Shown here: positions 35,077 through 45,785 of the stretch, piece after piece
How positions within the stretch are numbered: the first letter of the stretch is position 1
Layout of the letters: each line of letters opens with the position of its first letter
Assembly: GCA_002401765.2 (NCBI GenBank)
Contig: NVTY02000059.1
Location: forward strand, 1 to 64,000
Origin: Thiotrichaceae bacterium
GTDB lineage: Bacteria > Pseudomonadota > Gammaproteobacteria > SZUA-140
DNA: 64,000 nucleotides
Reading direction: 5' to 3'
Program-made: the position numbers and the translations under genes
The notes under the pieces: generated by a model
What the model was told of the DNA's origin: nothing
Seen by the model: the letters and a program-made list of their open reading frames with translations, nothing else
Databases searched by the model: none

Positions 35077-36651
35077 ATGACTATTAAACGCGCACTCATC
35101 AGTGTTTCGGATAAAACCAACATTCTCGAATTTGCCCAGGGGCTGCAGTCGATGAAGGTAGAGATACTCTCTACCGGTGGTACTGCCAAACTACTGGCTG
35201 ATGGCGGCGTCAAGGTGACAGAGGTCTCTGACCACACCGGCTTTCCAGAGATGATGGATGGCCGCCTTAAGACCCTTCACCCAAAGATTCATGGTGGTAT
35301 TCTTGGCCGTCGTGACATCGATGGCGATGCGATGGCGGAACACAACATCGCAGCGATTGATCTGGTAGTGGTTAACCTCTACCCCTTTGAGCAGACCATC
35401 GCTAAGCCAGACTGCGACCTGCCACTTGCGATTGAGAACATCGATATTGGCGGCCCAACCATGGTACGTGCAGCGGCCAAAAACCACCAAGATGTTGCCA
35501 TCGTTGTGGATGTTAATGACTACGCAGAAGTACTGGAAGAGATGGCTGAAAACGACAACCAGCTCAGCCATGCGAGCCGTTTTTCACTGGCCGTTAAGGC
35601 CTTCGAACATACCGCCGCCTACGACAGCACCATCGCCAACTACCTCGGCAGCATCACCGATGGTGGTGTTTCAAATGAAAACCGAGCAACATTTCCGCAC
35701 AGCTTCAATGCCCAATTCATCAAGTCGCAAGATATGCGTTACGGTGAAAACCCGCATCAAAAAGCGGCATTCTATATTGAAGCACGTGCCCAAGATGCCT
35801 GCGTGGCGACGGCAGCACAACTGCAAGGTAAGGCGCTATCGTTTAATAACATCGCCGACACCGATGCCGCACTCGAATGCGTCAAGCAGTTTGAGATGCC
35901 CGCCTGCGTGATTGTTAAACATGCCAATCCTTGTGGTGTTGCCGTCGCAGGTTCATTGATCAAAGCCTATGACAACGCCTATAAAACAGACCCAACCTCT
36001 GCCTTTGGCGGCATCATCGCCTTCAACCGTCCGCTCGACACCGAAACAGCTCGCGCCATTATCGACCGCCAGTTTGTTGAGGTGATTATCGCCCCCTCTG
36101 TAACCGAGCGCGCGTTGGCGATCATCGCGGAGAAGACAAACGTACGCCTGCTTGCCTGCGGTGAATGGTCACTAGAACGTACTGTTTCACTCGACTACCG
36201 CCGCGTCAATGGCGGCATGTTGCTACAGACATCCGATTCAGCCATGGTGAGCGCTAGTGACCTTAAGGTCGTGACCGAAATCGCACCATCAGATGATGTG
36301 ATGAAAGACCTGTTATTTAGCTGGAAGGTGGCCAAGTTTGTAAAATCGAATGCCATTGTCTATGGTAAAGATCTCACCACAATAGGCGTTGGGGCGGGGC
36401 AAATGAGCCGCATCTATAGCGCCCGTATCGCGGCAATCAAGGCAGCCGATGCCAACCTGCAAGTAAAAGGGTCTGTGATGGCGAGTGATGCCTTCTTTCC
36501 TTTTAGAGATGGTATTGATGCCGCGGCGGAAGCGGGCGTCACCGCAGTGATTCAGCCGGGCGGCTCAATGCGAGATCAGGAAGTCATTGACGCGGCTAAC
36601 GAACATGGCATGGCAATGGTTTTTACCGGCATGCGTCACTTCCGCCACTAA
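35077..36651 (+). CDS. purH: Bifunctional AICAR formyltransferase/IMP cyclohydrolase
   Basis: This 524-residue enzyme performs the last two steps of IMP synthesis. The N-terminal MGS-like IMP cyclohydrolase domain (~1-195) has [19 protein letters not shown] and [19 protein letters not shown]. The C-terminal formyltransferase domain carries the catalytic KHANPCGVA near residue 286 (K-H pair) and [13 protein letters not shown]. It ends 26 bp before the converging end of a giant surface-protein operon, which separates it from purD. Confidence 0.98.
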   Translation: MTIKRALISVSDKTNILEFAQGLQSMKVEILSTGGTAKLLADGGVKVTEVSDHTGFPEMMDGRLKTLHPKIHGGILGRRDIDGDAMAEHNIAAIDLVVVNLYPFEQTIAKPDCDLPLAIENIDIGGPTMVRAAAKNHQDVAIVVDVNDYAEVLEEMAENDNQLSHASRFSLAVKAFEHTAAYDSTIANYLGSITDGGVSNENRATFPHSFNAQFIKSQDMRYGENPHQKAAFYIEARAQDACVATAAQLQGKALSFNNIADTDAALECVKQFEMPACVIVKHANPCGVAVAGSLIKAYDNAYKTDPTSAFGGIIAFNRPLDTETARAIIDRQFVEVIIAPSVTERALAIIAEKTNVRLLACGEWSLERTVSLDYRRVNGGMLLQTSDSAMVSASDLKVVTEIAPSDDVMKDLLFSWKVAKFVKSNAIVYGKDLTTIGVGAGQMSRIYSARIAAIKAADANLQVKGSVMASDAFFPFRDGIDAAAEAGVTAVIQPGGSMRDQEVIDAANEHGMAMVFTGMRHFRH

Positions 36652-36677
36652 AGAGAAAGGCGGGCTTGCGGGCGATG

Positions 36678-39600
36678 TTAATGTAACCTCGTCCGCGTGC
36701 TGCGCCAGCGCAATAACAACCCGAATAAGGCCAGCAGCCACACCATTAAACCACTCGCCCCTACGCCACTGCTACTCACACTGCTAAAGGTAAAGGCGTA
36801 AACCTCAAAGCCGGAGACCTCTTCGTTCCCCAGCTCATCAATCGAGAGAAAGCGCAGTACCGATGCCGATGAAATTGCAATCGGCCCCGTGTAGACCTCC
36901 GTTGCACCACCGGTTCCCACCTCGGATGGTGTTGGCAGGCCACCGCCAATCGTATAATAAGTACCGCCCTCTCGACAGCCAGAACCAGTCGCCGCGGTCA
37001 TCACACCGGGCGGTAGGTCACTAAAACCAGACACCGTATCGCCATAGTCATAACATTCCAACACCACATGAACCTCTGTGGTAAATACATTACCCCCTGT
37101 ATTGGGTGTTGCCTGTGTTTCTGGCGCGCCGATATCCACATAGTAGATCTCACGCTTCACGCCAGTATCAATCGCCTCACTATTACCCGCCCTATCGATA
37201 GAGAAAAACTTCAATTCAATAAAGCCATACAATCGTGTTCTCGGAATAAATTCAGCCGGGATCTGCTCCAGCGTGATATTTTTTCTTATCACGGCATCAA
37301 GCACCACATGATTATCCTCCTCGCCCAGCACCCGCTGAATCAGCGGCACCTGAGAGGCGGTAATATAGGTGGGCGGAGGTGCCACCGATGCGGGGATATC
37401 TGCCAATGAATAGGCGAGCCTTGAAATTGAACCCAGGGTAATTTGAGTCAGATTTAGATTCGCTAGATCAATATCGGCAAACGTCTCTGCCCCGTCGGGG
37501 ATGTCGGCTGCCACAACCACGTTGGCCAATATATTCCCAGGAATCGAATCAATCCGAATCGCTGCTAAATCGACATATTCAAGCACTCGCGACAACTCGA
37601 TACTATTACGCGCAACGGCCACGGGAGGAATATCCGCTAATGTAAATTTGGTTAAATCGAGACGAAATCTGGCTTCCGCTTCCGAAGAGACAATATCAGC
37701 CAACGTCATCTCCTCAAAAATATTCTGCTCATCACCCTCCAGATCATCCAGGGTGTATGAATCAAGCGGCAATAGTTGTTTTGGTGTTAGCGGCAACAGA
37801 TATAGCTGCGCACCTTCACTGGGGGTACCATCGTCGTCATTGGGTGCCGACCCATCCGTGGTGTAGTAGGTCTTATCACAGTTAGCACCGCCACTATCTT
37901 CACACACCAGTGCAATTTCGATGCCCGTGTTTGAAATTTCCTGATAACCATCTCCATGTAAAATATCTTTTAAGAGAACATTTGGCTGAGCGGTTGTCGT
38001 TGGATATTCACCATCAATGCCGTAGTTCGCTGAATTAATTTCACTGACCGTGCCATGTGCATCTTTTGCAAAAAACGTCACCTTAGCATCCACTGCAATC
38101 GTCTCTATTCGAGGTGGTGGTGGTGGCTCAGGTGGCGCGGGTGGTGGCTGAACATAGATCTCTGACAAAGCAGACAGTTGTTTCGGTTCGGTACCATCTA
38201 ACGTGTAAAAAATCGTGCATGGCCCTGCAGTGCTATTATGTGCGCACGAAAGAATCACATCCAATGAAGGAGTATTGTAAAAACCACCCGCAACGTGATT
38301 GGTGACGGTAGGACGCTCAGTATCAAAAACAGCGAGATGATTGCGCAGTGTCACTGGATTAGGAGCAGCACCAAACTCGCTAAAATTACCACCAACAATA
38401 ACCAGGGAGTCATCGGCATTTCGTTCCACCGCATAAACCATCATGCCGGTAGAGATATCAGGGTTCCATTCAGTTAAATCATTGGGCGGTGCCTCAGCAA
38501 GATTAAGTCGTGCTAAATGATTTCTGTTGACGGTTGTTGTTGGCGTCTCTCCCACTCCTACCGCTGTAAAATCCCCCCCAAGCCATAACATTTGATCATC
38601 ACTAGAGAGCTCAAGCGAATGAACACTTGCACCGGTTATGATATTGGGGGCTACTTTTGGGTCTGTTTGACTTGCTGGATCGGCTGGATCTATTGGCTCA
38701 TCATAGGTAACAACATTCCACTTACTACTAATCGCATCAACCTCAAGCGCTGCAACCTCAAGCGCTGCAACACGGTTGCTAGGGTAATCGACAGTATTTT
38801 CATCTGAAATCAAAGTAAAGTCACCGCCTAGATAGAGCGTCTCATCATCACCGCTCAATGCGAGACTGCGCACGATGCCATTTACATTTCCCACTGCCCA
38901 TAAATCATCAGAAAGCGTGCCAGCCAATGACAGTCCACTTGAGACATTTAATGCCGCGATGTTTATATTTGGTCTGCCGCTAATCCGAGTAAACTCACCG
39001 CCGACAAAGACGAGCTCGCCATCACTGCTTGCCACCAACGCGTACACCTCACCGTCGGCACCTTCATTCGTACCTATCGCATGATTATTCAGTACACCCA
39101 GCCCATCAATGCCTGCCACAGTCAAATTCAACGCCGCAATATTATTACGGCTCTCACCCGCAACCTGTGAAAACAGCCCACCCACATAGAGCGTTTCCTC
39201 CGGATCAGGTGAAAATGCCAGCGCCCTCACTTTAGCAGTCGTGCCACCCGTTATCGATGGGTTCCAGAGCTCAACATTATTAGAAGAGGCGCTTAGTAAA
39301 GCAATATTATTTCTATAACCTAATGGACTAACCACCGCTGAGAATTGGCCACCCACATAGATCCCTTGGCCGTTATTCGTTGATGCAATGCTATACACCG
39401 GTCCATTAACAAACGTACCCCACTCGGTCGCCATACCTCGCGTGCTGCCATCGCTTAAATCAAGCTCTGCAATATTACTTCGAATACGGCCACCGCCCGA
39501 CTCAAACGTTCCCGCAACAAATATTTGGCCATCGGCCACCGCAATGGTATGGATTAACCCACCACTGGTATCAGTCGACCAGGAAACGGCGCCTGACCCT

Positions 39601-40838
39601 GGGTTGCGCACCGCCACTCTAGACACCGCGCGGTGAGATGAGTCGGTATCAAGCTCTCCGCTCGAAGCAACATAGATCCAGCCACCTGTCGCTATGATTT
39701 TCCTCACGCTGATTGTGGCTTCCTCTGCACCGGTAAAAGGGAGCTTAGTTCCATTCCAGGCAACCATGACAAGCGACGGCAGAGCAGACACATTGCTGAT
39801 TGCAAAGCCAGGCCAACTGACCCCATTGATGGTAGAAAAATCGCCGCCGATATAGAGCGAATCACCTAACAAGGCAAGCGTTCGTACCACAGCATTAGCA
39901 TCTGGATTCCACCCCATGTCGTACTCTCCCGCCACGGTGGCGGTGGTATCTAATGCGGCCAAGCGATTACGCGAATTGGCAAGCACTGTATCAATGCTAG
40001 TGAACTCACCGCCAACATAAAGCCGGCTATTGACCGCATCAAGCAGCAGTGCCCGAACAATTCCCTCAACATTTGGCGCCCAGCCAGTGACGATATCGTC
40101 ACTGGCCACAATCGATAGATTGAAATGTGCCATATTATTTCTTGCCGCCCCACCAATGCTGGTAAAGCTACCGCCCACATAAAGGTTCTCATTGCTGCTA
40201 TCCCATGCCATGGCAAATACCGGGCCACTCGCATTCGGATTCCAGGGCATCACAGTATTATCAGACGTCTTGAATGCGGCTAACCGATTGCGCATTGTGC
40301 TGTTCACTTGCGTAAAATCGCCCCCCACATAAAGCGCGCTATTGGGCGTATCAAGCAGCAGTGTTCGAACAACGCCATTAACATCAGGGTCCCACGCCGA
40401 CACCACATTACCATCGACATCTATCTCGGCAAGATTATTACGCGGTTCAGCGCGGCCGTCACCACCGACCACCGCATCAAAATCACCACCGACATACCAA
40501 CCACCATTGCCAGATGGGATCGTCACAAACACGGCACCGTCAACCTCGCCTTTTAAGAAACGATTAGAAAAAACTGGACTACCTTGAGTGGGCCCACTTG
40601 TACTCACGGCAGTAGCATTACCCGAGTCAGGACCAACATAGGTGAAATCACCGCCAATAAACGCGCTATTGGCCCCGTCACCCCGCACCATCTCCACCGT
40701 GTAAACTGGGCCATTAGGCTGCCATACGTCATCCAGCGGAACGGCAGCCGCCTTAAGCGCCACGTTAAACAGCAATGACAGACACATTAGCATCAGCAGC
40801 GATAAACTTTTCATGCGCAAATTCAATGACAACATCAT
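36678..40838 (-). CDS. Giant surface protein: GGDF(T/S) propeller repeats, chitobiase-C-like domains, C-terminal anchor
   Basis: This 1386-residue protein has a signal peptide (~1-32). Residues ~40-850 hold about thirteen repeats of ~50-60 residues built on LYVGGDFT-IGG--RN-LAA-D and WNP. This pattern resembles delta-60/beta-propeller repeats. From ~859 come domains like the chitobiase C-terminal (CHB_HEX_C) type, with paired cysteines and YYTTDGS-P. One of them is interrupted by an insert of about 150 residues (~1030-1180) rich in LADIP-like turns. The end is SSSGVGASGLMVWLLALFGL plus RWR, a GlyGly-CTERM-like tripartite tail (~1345-1386). The start overlaps the stop of the upstream 1607-residue paralogue (ATGA). 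Surface display is inferred from the tail. Ligand unknown. Confidence 0.85.
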   Translation of the reverse strand: MMLSLNLRMKSLSLLMLMCLSLLFNVALKAAAVPLDDVWQPNGPVYTVEMVRGDGANSAFIGGDFTYVGPDSGNATAVSTSGPTQGSPVFSNRFLKGEVDGAVFVTIPSGNGGWYVGGDFDAVVGGDGRAEPRNNLAEIDVDGNVVSAWDPDVNGVVRTLLLDTPNSALYVGGDFTQVNSTMRNRLAAFKTSDNTVMPWNPNASGPVFAMAWDSSNENLYVGGSFTSIGGAARNNMAHFNLSIVASDDIVTGWAPNVEGIVRALLLDAVNSRLYVGGEFTSIDTVLANSRNRLAALDTTATVAGEYDMGWNPDANAVVRTLALLGDSLYIGGDFSTINGVSWPGFAISNVSALPSLVMVAWNGTKLPFTGAEEATISVRKIIATGGWIYVASSGELDTDSSHRAVSRVAVRNPGSGAVSWSTDTSGGLIHTIAVADGQIFVAGTFESGGGRIRSNIAELDLSDGSTRGMATEWGTFVNGPVYSIASTNNGQGIYVGGQFSAVVSPLGYRNNIALLSASSNNVELWNPSITGGTTAKVRALAFSPDPEETLYVGGLFSQVAGESRNNIAALNLTVAGIDGLGVLNNHAIGTNEGADGEVYALVASSDGELVFVGGEFTRISGRPNINIAALNVSSGLSLAGTLSDDLWAVGNVNGIVRSLALSGDDETLYLGGDFTLISDENTVDYPSNRVAALEVAALEVDAISSKWNVVTYDEPIDPADPASQTDPKVAPNIITGASVHSLELSSDDQMLWLGGDFTAVGVGETPTTTVNRNHLARLNLAEAPPNDLTEWNPDISTGMMVYAVERNADDSLVIVGGNFSEFGAAPNPVTLRNHLAVFDTERPTVTNHVAGGFYNTPSLDVILSCAHNSTAGPCTIFYTLDGTEPKQLSALSEIYVQPPPAPPEPPPPPRIETIAVDAKVTFFAKDAHGTVSEINSANYGIDGEYPTTTAQPNVLLKDILHGDGYQEISNTGIEIALVCEDSGGANCDKTYYTTDGSAPNDDDGTPSEGAQLYLLPLTPKQLLPLDSYTLDDLEGDEQNIFEEMTLADIVSSEAEARFRLDLTKFTLADIPPVAVARNSIELSRVLEYVDLAAIRIDSIPGNILANVVVAADIPDGAETFADIDLANLNLTQITLGSISRLAYSLADIPASVAPPPTYITASQVPLIQRVLGEEDNHVVLDAVIRKNITLEQIPAEFIPRTRLYGFIELKFFSIDRAGNSEAIDTGVKREIYYVDIGAPETQATPNTGGNVFTTEVHVVLECYDYGDTVSGFSDLPPGVMTAATGSGCREGGTYYTIGGGLPTPSEVGTGGATEVYTGPIAISSASVLRFLSIDELGNEEVSGFEVYAFTFSSVSSSGVGASGLMVWLLALFGLLLRWRSTRTRLH

Positions 40839-43800
40839 ATCAAGCCCCTATCTCGACACCCTTGGGCGACTAAATGTAGGCGACGGAATCGCCAATATAG
40901 CCATGGTAGCAATAACAAACCGCCGCTCAGCGGCCCAATAGCGCCAGCATTTTTACTATAGTTTTTTACATAACTGGCACGTTTTGGTGTCGATATGTTA
41001 CCGATATGATCTACCGCAATGAATTTTACCACCGAGCTATCTGACAGGTGAATCGGCCCCGTGTAGAGTAACGATGCTGTTGTTGGCGTTGAATCATCGA
41101 GCGTGTAGTAAATCCCACGACACCCCGTTATCACACGATCATTATCATCAATGCTCTCTGCCGCTCCCGTCGCCGGCGGGTCATCCGGCTGTGGTGGATT
41201 ACTTGCATCAGGAATATCGCCAATGGATGCCACCGTGACGTCAGTGTCATCACTACATAACAATGTCAGATCAAGATCTTTGGTATAAAACACTTGTGTT
41301 GGCGGGTCTGCCACCACGGTAGGGGCGGCTAGATCAAGCCAATACACCTCTTTGTTTATCACTGTGCCGCCATTAGACTCATCATTGCGCGCTTGATCAA
41401 ATGCAAAATACTTCAATATTGTATTTTGACCTAGGGTAATCGGCCCCGTGTAAACCGTTGATGCATCCGTCGGTAGAGAGCCATCAACCGTATAATAAAT
41501 CTCCGCGCAACCCGCGCCACCGGCATCAATGCAGTCCAGCACAACCTCCAAGTCATCCGTGCCACTCAGTATCTTGCCGTCTGGCACTAGGCCGGGAGGA
41601 AAGGCGGTTGTTGTGGGGGGCTGTATATCAATCACATAAAGCATCGTCTGTATTTCAGATTGATTACCCGCATCATCTTTCGTAATAAGCTGAAGCGTTG
41701 TATTGACCGAGATATCAATTGCCTGCGATGGCGCGGTGCCAACAGCGACGGGCGCCACATTACTATTAATGGTGTAATAAACTTGCCCACCACAATCTCT
41801 TGGCACATCAATGCAACTCACTATGACTGCATTAACAGCCGTTAATGGGTCTTTATATGCACCGGCAGGCGGGTTAGTCACCACCCGAGGAAAACCCACA
41901 TCCACTGCCGTCAAACCCTCACGTAAGTAGGTCTTCATGGGCGTAATGGTAGCCGTTATCTGCTTAAAATCGCCGCCAACAATCATTCGGTCATCAGCGC
42001 CACTGATTCCCAGATGCCGTACGGTTGTATCCGCCCGCAAATCCCACCACGGAAGCGGGTCGCCATCGACAAAATCAAGTGCGGCTAGCCGCTCCTGTGG
42101 AATACTATTAATTTCAGTAAAATCACCACCGACAAAAACAGCATCATCCGTTAATGCAATCGCCTCGACCTTGCCATTCGCTAACGGCTTCCAATTGAGT
42201 AGATTAAAGGCGTTAGCGGAGGTATCAAGGGCAGCAAGATAGTCTCGCTCCTGAGTGATGCCGCCATCATTAATAAAGCGAAAATCCCCACCGATATAGA
42301 GCGTGGAACCCGCATTCGCCATGCCATACACTGGGCCATCGACAGCAGGCGCCCATGCTAATACATTATTGATGTCCTGAGCCGTATCTAACGCCGCGAG
42401 GTGTGAGCGAAATGCATACTGGCTATTCGTATTAACGTTAGTAAAATCACCGCCAATAAATAAAGTATTACCATTTAGCGCAACCGTATACACCACCCCA
42501 CCCACAGAGGGGTCCCACTCAGTACCGCTGCCACTCGCGGCATCAATGGCACCCACATTATTACGCGCCGCGCCACCTATCGTCTCAAACTCACCCGCCA
42601 CGTAAAGCAACTTTCCATCCGAGGAGAGTTCAATATCATGCACCGTTGTCGTCAATGAACTGCCATCTATATTAGGATTCCAGGCCCACGCACTGCCAGT
42701 TGCCGTCTTTAACGCCGCCACATGGTTACGTGACTGACCGCCCACAGAAGTAAAGTCTCCCCCCACATAAAGCGTTTCACCATCGACACTTAACACCATA
42801 TCTCTTACCGTCGCATCTGATCCCACATTAAAATTGGGGCTCAGAATTCCGCTGCTCGCATCGATTACAGCCAGGCGCTTGCGAGTGACGCCGCCGACAG
42901 AGGAAAAAGCCCCGCCGATAAATACATGGGTTGCGTCATCAGGCGACAGTGCGTACACGGTATTACCAACGGAAGGGTTCCAGCTTTCGGCAACATCACC
43001 GCTGGCTTGTGACGGCCTGAATGCTGCCACGCGATTACGCAGTAATCGCCCTATAAATGTGAAATCACCCCCCACATAAAGCGTTGAAGCATTAAACATT
43101 AGCGCGCTAACACGGCCATCCGCATCAGGGTCCCAGTCAGTGGCAACATCCTCATTATTCGCATTTGCCATATCGAAGTGTGCTACGTGATTTCTTGTTC
43201 GCTGTGTTAGCTGACTACCCATGAGTGTAAAATCACCGCCGACATAAACATCGTCGCCATTCACGGCTAACGCCCGCACGGCACCATTGGCATTGGCGTC
43301 CCAACCGGCATCCACGACACCGACACCTGCATTACCGATCAATGCAATATAATTTATTGCCACACTACCTACCGCTGTAAAATCACCGCCCGCAACGATA
43401 TTTGAACCACTCATCGCTAATGTCCGAACAATATCATTGATATTGGGGTTCCAATCAGCATCTGCCACACCTGCAGGCGTATTGATCAACGCAATATGAT
43501 TTCTTGTTGGCTGTGGTGCCTGGCTGCCAATAAGTGTAAAGTCACCGCCCACATAGACATTGTCACCACTAACGTCTATCGTCCGCACAACATCATTGGC
43601 ATTGGGGTTCCAACTAGCATCTGCCGCACCTGCAGCCGTATTGATCCACGCAATATGGCTTCTCACCTCACCACCAATATTTGCAAAGTCACCCCCGACA
43701 TAAAGACCTGCCGTGCCAAGCGCCATCGCCCGAACAGGTGCATCTGCATTTGGATCCCAGCTAGCATCCACGGTTCCAACATACGAAATATAGGCAATGT

Positions 43801-45658
43801 TATTCCGCGCAGTCGTGCCCACACGCGAAAAGCTACCGCCAATATACCAACCGCTACCATCACTAACGACCGTATAGACATCCCCATCAATCTTCGGCCA
43901 GTTGAGTGGCACCTCGCCAGCAGCGCTTACCACCACCCCGCTGCCTGTATTCGGCCCGATATAGGTGAAATCGCCGCCAATATAAAGGCGAGATTCGTCC
44001 TCCACTAAGGTGAATGCTCCGCCTGCAATCAGAACACCGCCGCCGAACTCAACCGCAAGCGCCATCACTGAGCCGCTTATTGGCCTTGGATTCCACTCAG
44101 TTATCAGCGTACCGTCCGCGATCAGAATTCCAGCCAAATTAGCAAAGCGGGTATCATCCCCGACCTGTGAAAAATCGCCTCCCACATAAACCGCTTCATT
44201 CGTTTGTGCCAGTGAAGTCACCACGCCGCCCCTGAAATCCACATCCCATGAGGTCGCATTATTGACCGCCAAATGGGTATCAAGCACCGCAAAGTTGTTG
44301 CGCGCCTGTCCACCAACACGCTCAAAATCCCCACCAATATACAATAAATCAGTCTCACTCCCGGTCGCTTCATCGACACCAAATTCTTGGAGCAACATTG
44401 CTTTGATTTCTGTCGTCTCCATCACGCCTGTCTCACCGGGGTTCCATGTCGTCAATATATTAATATCACTGGTGACATCAAGCTCGGCAATGCTCTTTCG
44501 CGGGACATCATTGCCCGCGCCAGTGTTAACATTAATCGCAATCTGCTCAAAGTTACCACCAATAAATAGCCGCCCTCGATCCTCCGCCAGCACCATCGCC
44601 CATACTGGGCCATCGACGTTAGGGTTCCATTCACGAACCACCATTCCGTTGCTTGTTTGATTTAAATCAAGGGCGACGATGCTCTGCCGAAGGTCGCCGG
44701 CCGCGGGATATGTTTGATCGAACGGCGTATCTAATGCGACCCCAAAAAGATCATATTTGACGTCTATCGTTGGATCCACATTGCCATCACCATCCACGTC
44801 AATGTCGATACTACCATCGCCATTCACGTCAATGTCGTATACCCCATCAGCATCAATTTTCTTCGTTATTTCGAAGATTCCATCGCCGTCCATATCGATA
44901 CCCACCCACCCATTGATATCGACATCTAGCTGACCATCTCCATTACTGTCACGTGGCCCAGTACCTTGCACCGTGGTAAAGGCACCGCCTATATAGACCA
45001 GGCGATCTTCTATTTCATCATCCGCATCAACCGTCACTATCGCATACACAAAACCATCCAGATTTAGCGTTAACTCAAGCTCAGTCACCGGTTTAGAGAT
45101 CGACCCGGTGTGAAGCTCGGCGAAATACCAACGCGTTTCATCATGTATTTCAGTAAACTCACCACCGACCAGCAGGCGTAAACCCGCTCCGCGAGTATGG
45201 AATTTTAATGCATGAACAACACCATTAGGGTTGGGTCGCCAGCCACTACTGACGGTGAGATCAGATTGAATATAGGCAAGATTGGTTAACGCAAGCCCGC
45301 CCACATGGGTGAAGTCACCACCAATCACCCAGCCACCTAAACCATCCGCCACGATGGCATTGATCTGCCCCGTGCCATCTGAATGCGTGACTGTTGGGAA
45401 ACCCGGAACAATCAGCGCCGTAGCCAGATCAATGGCAACGCCATGGCCCGTGGCTTCACCCGTGCTTGAACCAAATGATGCGCTCGTTAACACCGGGCCA
45501 TTGGTGACCAAGTTATTTTTATCAGGAAATACAGCCTCAATATCCGGCGCGGCGAAGGACTGCATGGGAACAGAGAATAAGAACAAAGAAGCACAACACC
45601 AGCGCGTAATGACGCCTCGTGACTGAATGATTTTTTGCTGGCGCTGCGTAGCCGACAT
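40835..45658 (-). CDS. Giant surface protein: GGDF(T/S) repeats, calcium-type repeats, three chitobiase-C-like domains
   Basis: This 1607-residue protein has a signal peptide (~1-37, ending SFAA). Residues ~100-1240 hold about twenty VGGDFT-type repeats. One interruption at ~233-300 is dense in DxNGDGxxDxDxxG segments like calcium-binding thrombospondin type 3/EF-hand-like loops. Residues ~1256-1560 contain three chitobiase C-terminal-like domains, each with a CxD...C-xIYYT-DGS-PT core and YTGPI. A GGLLLLPWLYW helix (~1575-1588) and a basic tail complete a sorting-type anchor. It is the first gene of the operon and is translationally coupled to the 1386-residue paralogue. The pair sits between purH and purD. 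Adhesion or polysaccharide binding is a reasonable guess only. Confidence 0.85.
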   Translation of the reverse strand: MSATQRQQKIIQSRGVITRWCCASLFLFSVPMQSFAAPDIEAVFPDKNNLVTNGPVLTSASFGSSTGEATGHGVAIDLATALIVPGFPTVTHSDGTGQINAIVADGLGGWVIGGDFTHVGGLALTNLAYIQSDLTVSSGWRPNPNGVVHALKFHTRGAGLRLLVGGEFTEIHDETRWYFAELHTGSISKPVTELELTLNLDGFVYAIVTVDADDEIEDRLVYIGGAFTTVQGTGPRDSNGDGQLDVDINGWVGIDMDGDGIFEITKKIDADGVYDIDVNGDGSIDIDVDGDGNVDPTIDVKYDLFGVALDTPFDQTYPAAGDLRQSIVALDLNQTSNGMVVREWNPNVDGPVWAMVLAEDRGRLFIGGNFEQIAINVNTGAGNDVPRKSIAELDVTSDINILTTWNPGETGVMETTEIKAMLLQEFGVDEATGSETDLLYIGGDFERVGGQARNNFAVLDTHLAVNNATSWDVDFRGGVVTSLAQTNEAVYVGGDFSQVGDDTRFANLAGILIADGTLITEWNPRPISGSVMALAVEFGGGVLIAGGAFTLVEDESRLYIGGDFTYIGPNTGSGVVVSAAGEVPLNWPKIDGDVYTVVSDGSGWYIGGSFSRVGTTARNNIAYISYVGTVDASWDPNADAPVRAMALGTAGLYVGGDFANIGGEVRSHIAWINTAAGAADASWNPNANDVVRTIDVSGDNVYVGGDFTLIGSQAPQPTRNHIALINTPAGVADADWNPNINDIVRTLAMSGSNIVAGGDFTAVGSVAINYIALIGNAGVGVVDAGWDANANGAVRALAVNGDDVYVGGDFTLMGSQLTQRTRNHVAHFDMANANNEDVATDWDPDADGRVSALMFNASTLYVGGDFTFIGRLLRNRVAAFRPSQASGDVAESWNPSVGNTVYALSPDDATHVFIGGAFSSVGGVTRKRLAVIDASSGILSPNFNVGSDATVRDMVLSVDGETLYVGGDFTSVGGQSRNHVAALKTATGSAWAWNPNIDGSSLTTTVHDIELSSDGKLLYVAGEFETIGGAARNNVGAIDAASGSGTEWDPSVGGVVYTVALNGNTLFIGGDFTNVNTNSQYAFRSHLAALDTAQDINNVLAWAPAVDGPVYGMANAGSTLYIGGDFRFINDGGITQERDYLAALDTSANAFNLLNWKPLANGKVEAIALTDDAVFVGGDFTEINSIPQERLAALDFVDGDPLPWWDLRADTTVRHLGISGADDRMIVGGDFKQITATITPMKTYLREGLTAVDVGFPRVVTNPPAGAYKDPLTAVNAVIVSCIDVPRDCGGQVYYTINSNVAPVAVGTAPSQAIDISVNTTLQLITKDDAGNQSEIQTMLYVIDIQPPTTTAFPPGLVPDGKILSGTDDLEVVLDCIDAGGAGCAEIYYTVDGSLPTDASTVYTGPITLGQNTILKYFAFDQARNDESNGGTVINKEVYWLDLAAPTVVADPPTQVFYTKDLDLTLLCSDDTDVTVASIGDIPDASNPPQPDDPPATGAAESIDDNDRVITGCRGIYYTLDDSTPTTASLLYTGPIHLSDSSVVKFIAVDHIGNISTPKRASYVKNYSKNAGAIGPLSGGLLLLPWLYWRFRRLHLVAQGCRDRGLI

Positions 45659-45756
45659 ACTTAAATCCTGCTCATATGATGGAATAGAGTTTCTGAATGA
45701 ATTTTTAATGACTGAGCGACCAGAAATAAAGACCCAGACCGACTAAATACACTGTT

Positions 45757-45785
45757 AATATACCATATTTTCCTTTTTATTTCAA
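45757..45785 (-). promoter_or_regulatory. Sigma-70 promoter of the giant surface-protein operon
   Basis: On the minus strand TTGAAA (45785-45780) and TATATT (45762-45757) are separated by exactly 17 bp. They are about 100 bp upstream of the ATG at 45658, with AGGATT as ribosome-binding site. Confidence 0.65.

Noticed and set aside
36700..45640. Many plus-strand open frames of 60-170 codons opposite the giant genes
   Set aside because: They mirror the repeat period of the minus-strand proteins, have low-complexity composition and no ribosome-binding sites or families.
36678..45658. Regular repeats as a possible CRISPR array
   Set aside because: The repeats are coding, degenerate, about 150-200 bp apart and lack identical short repeats with unique spacers.
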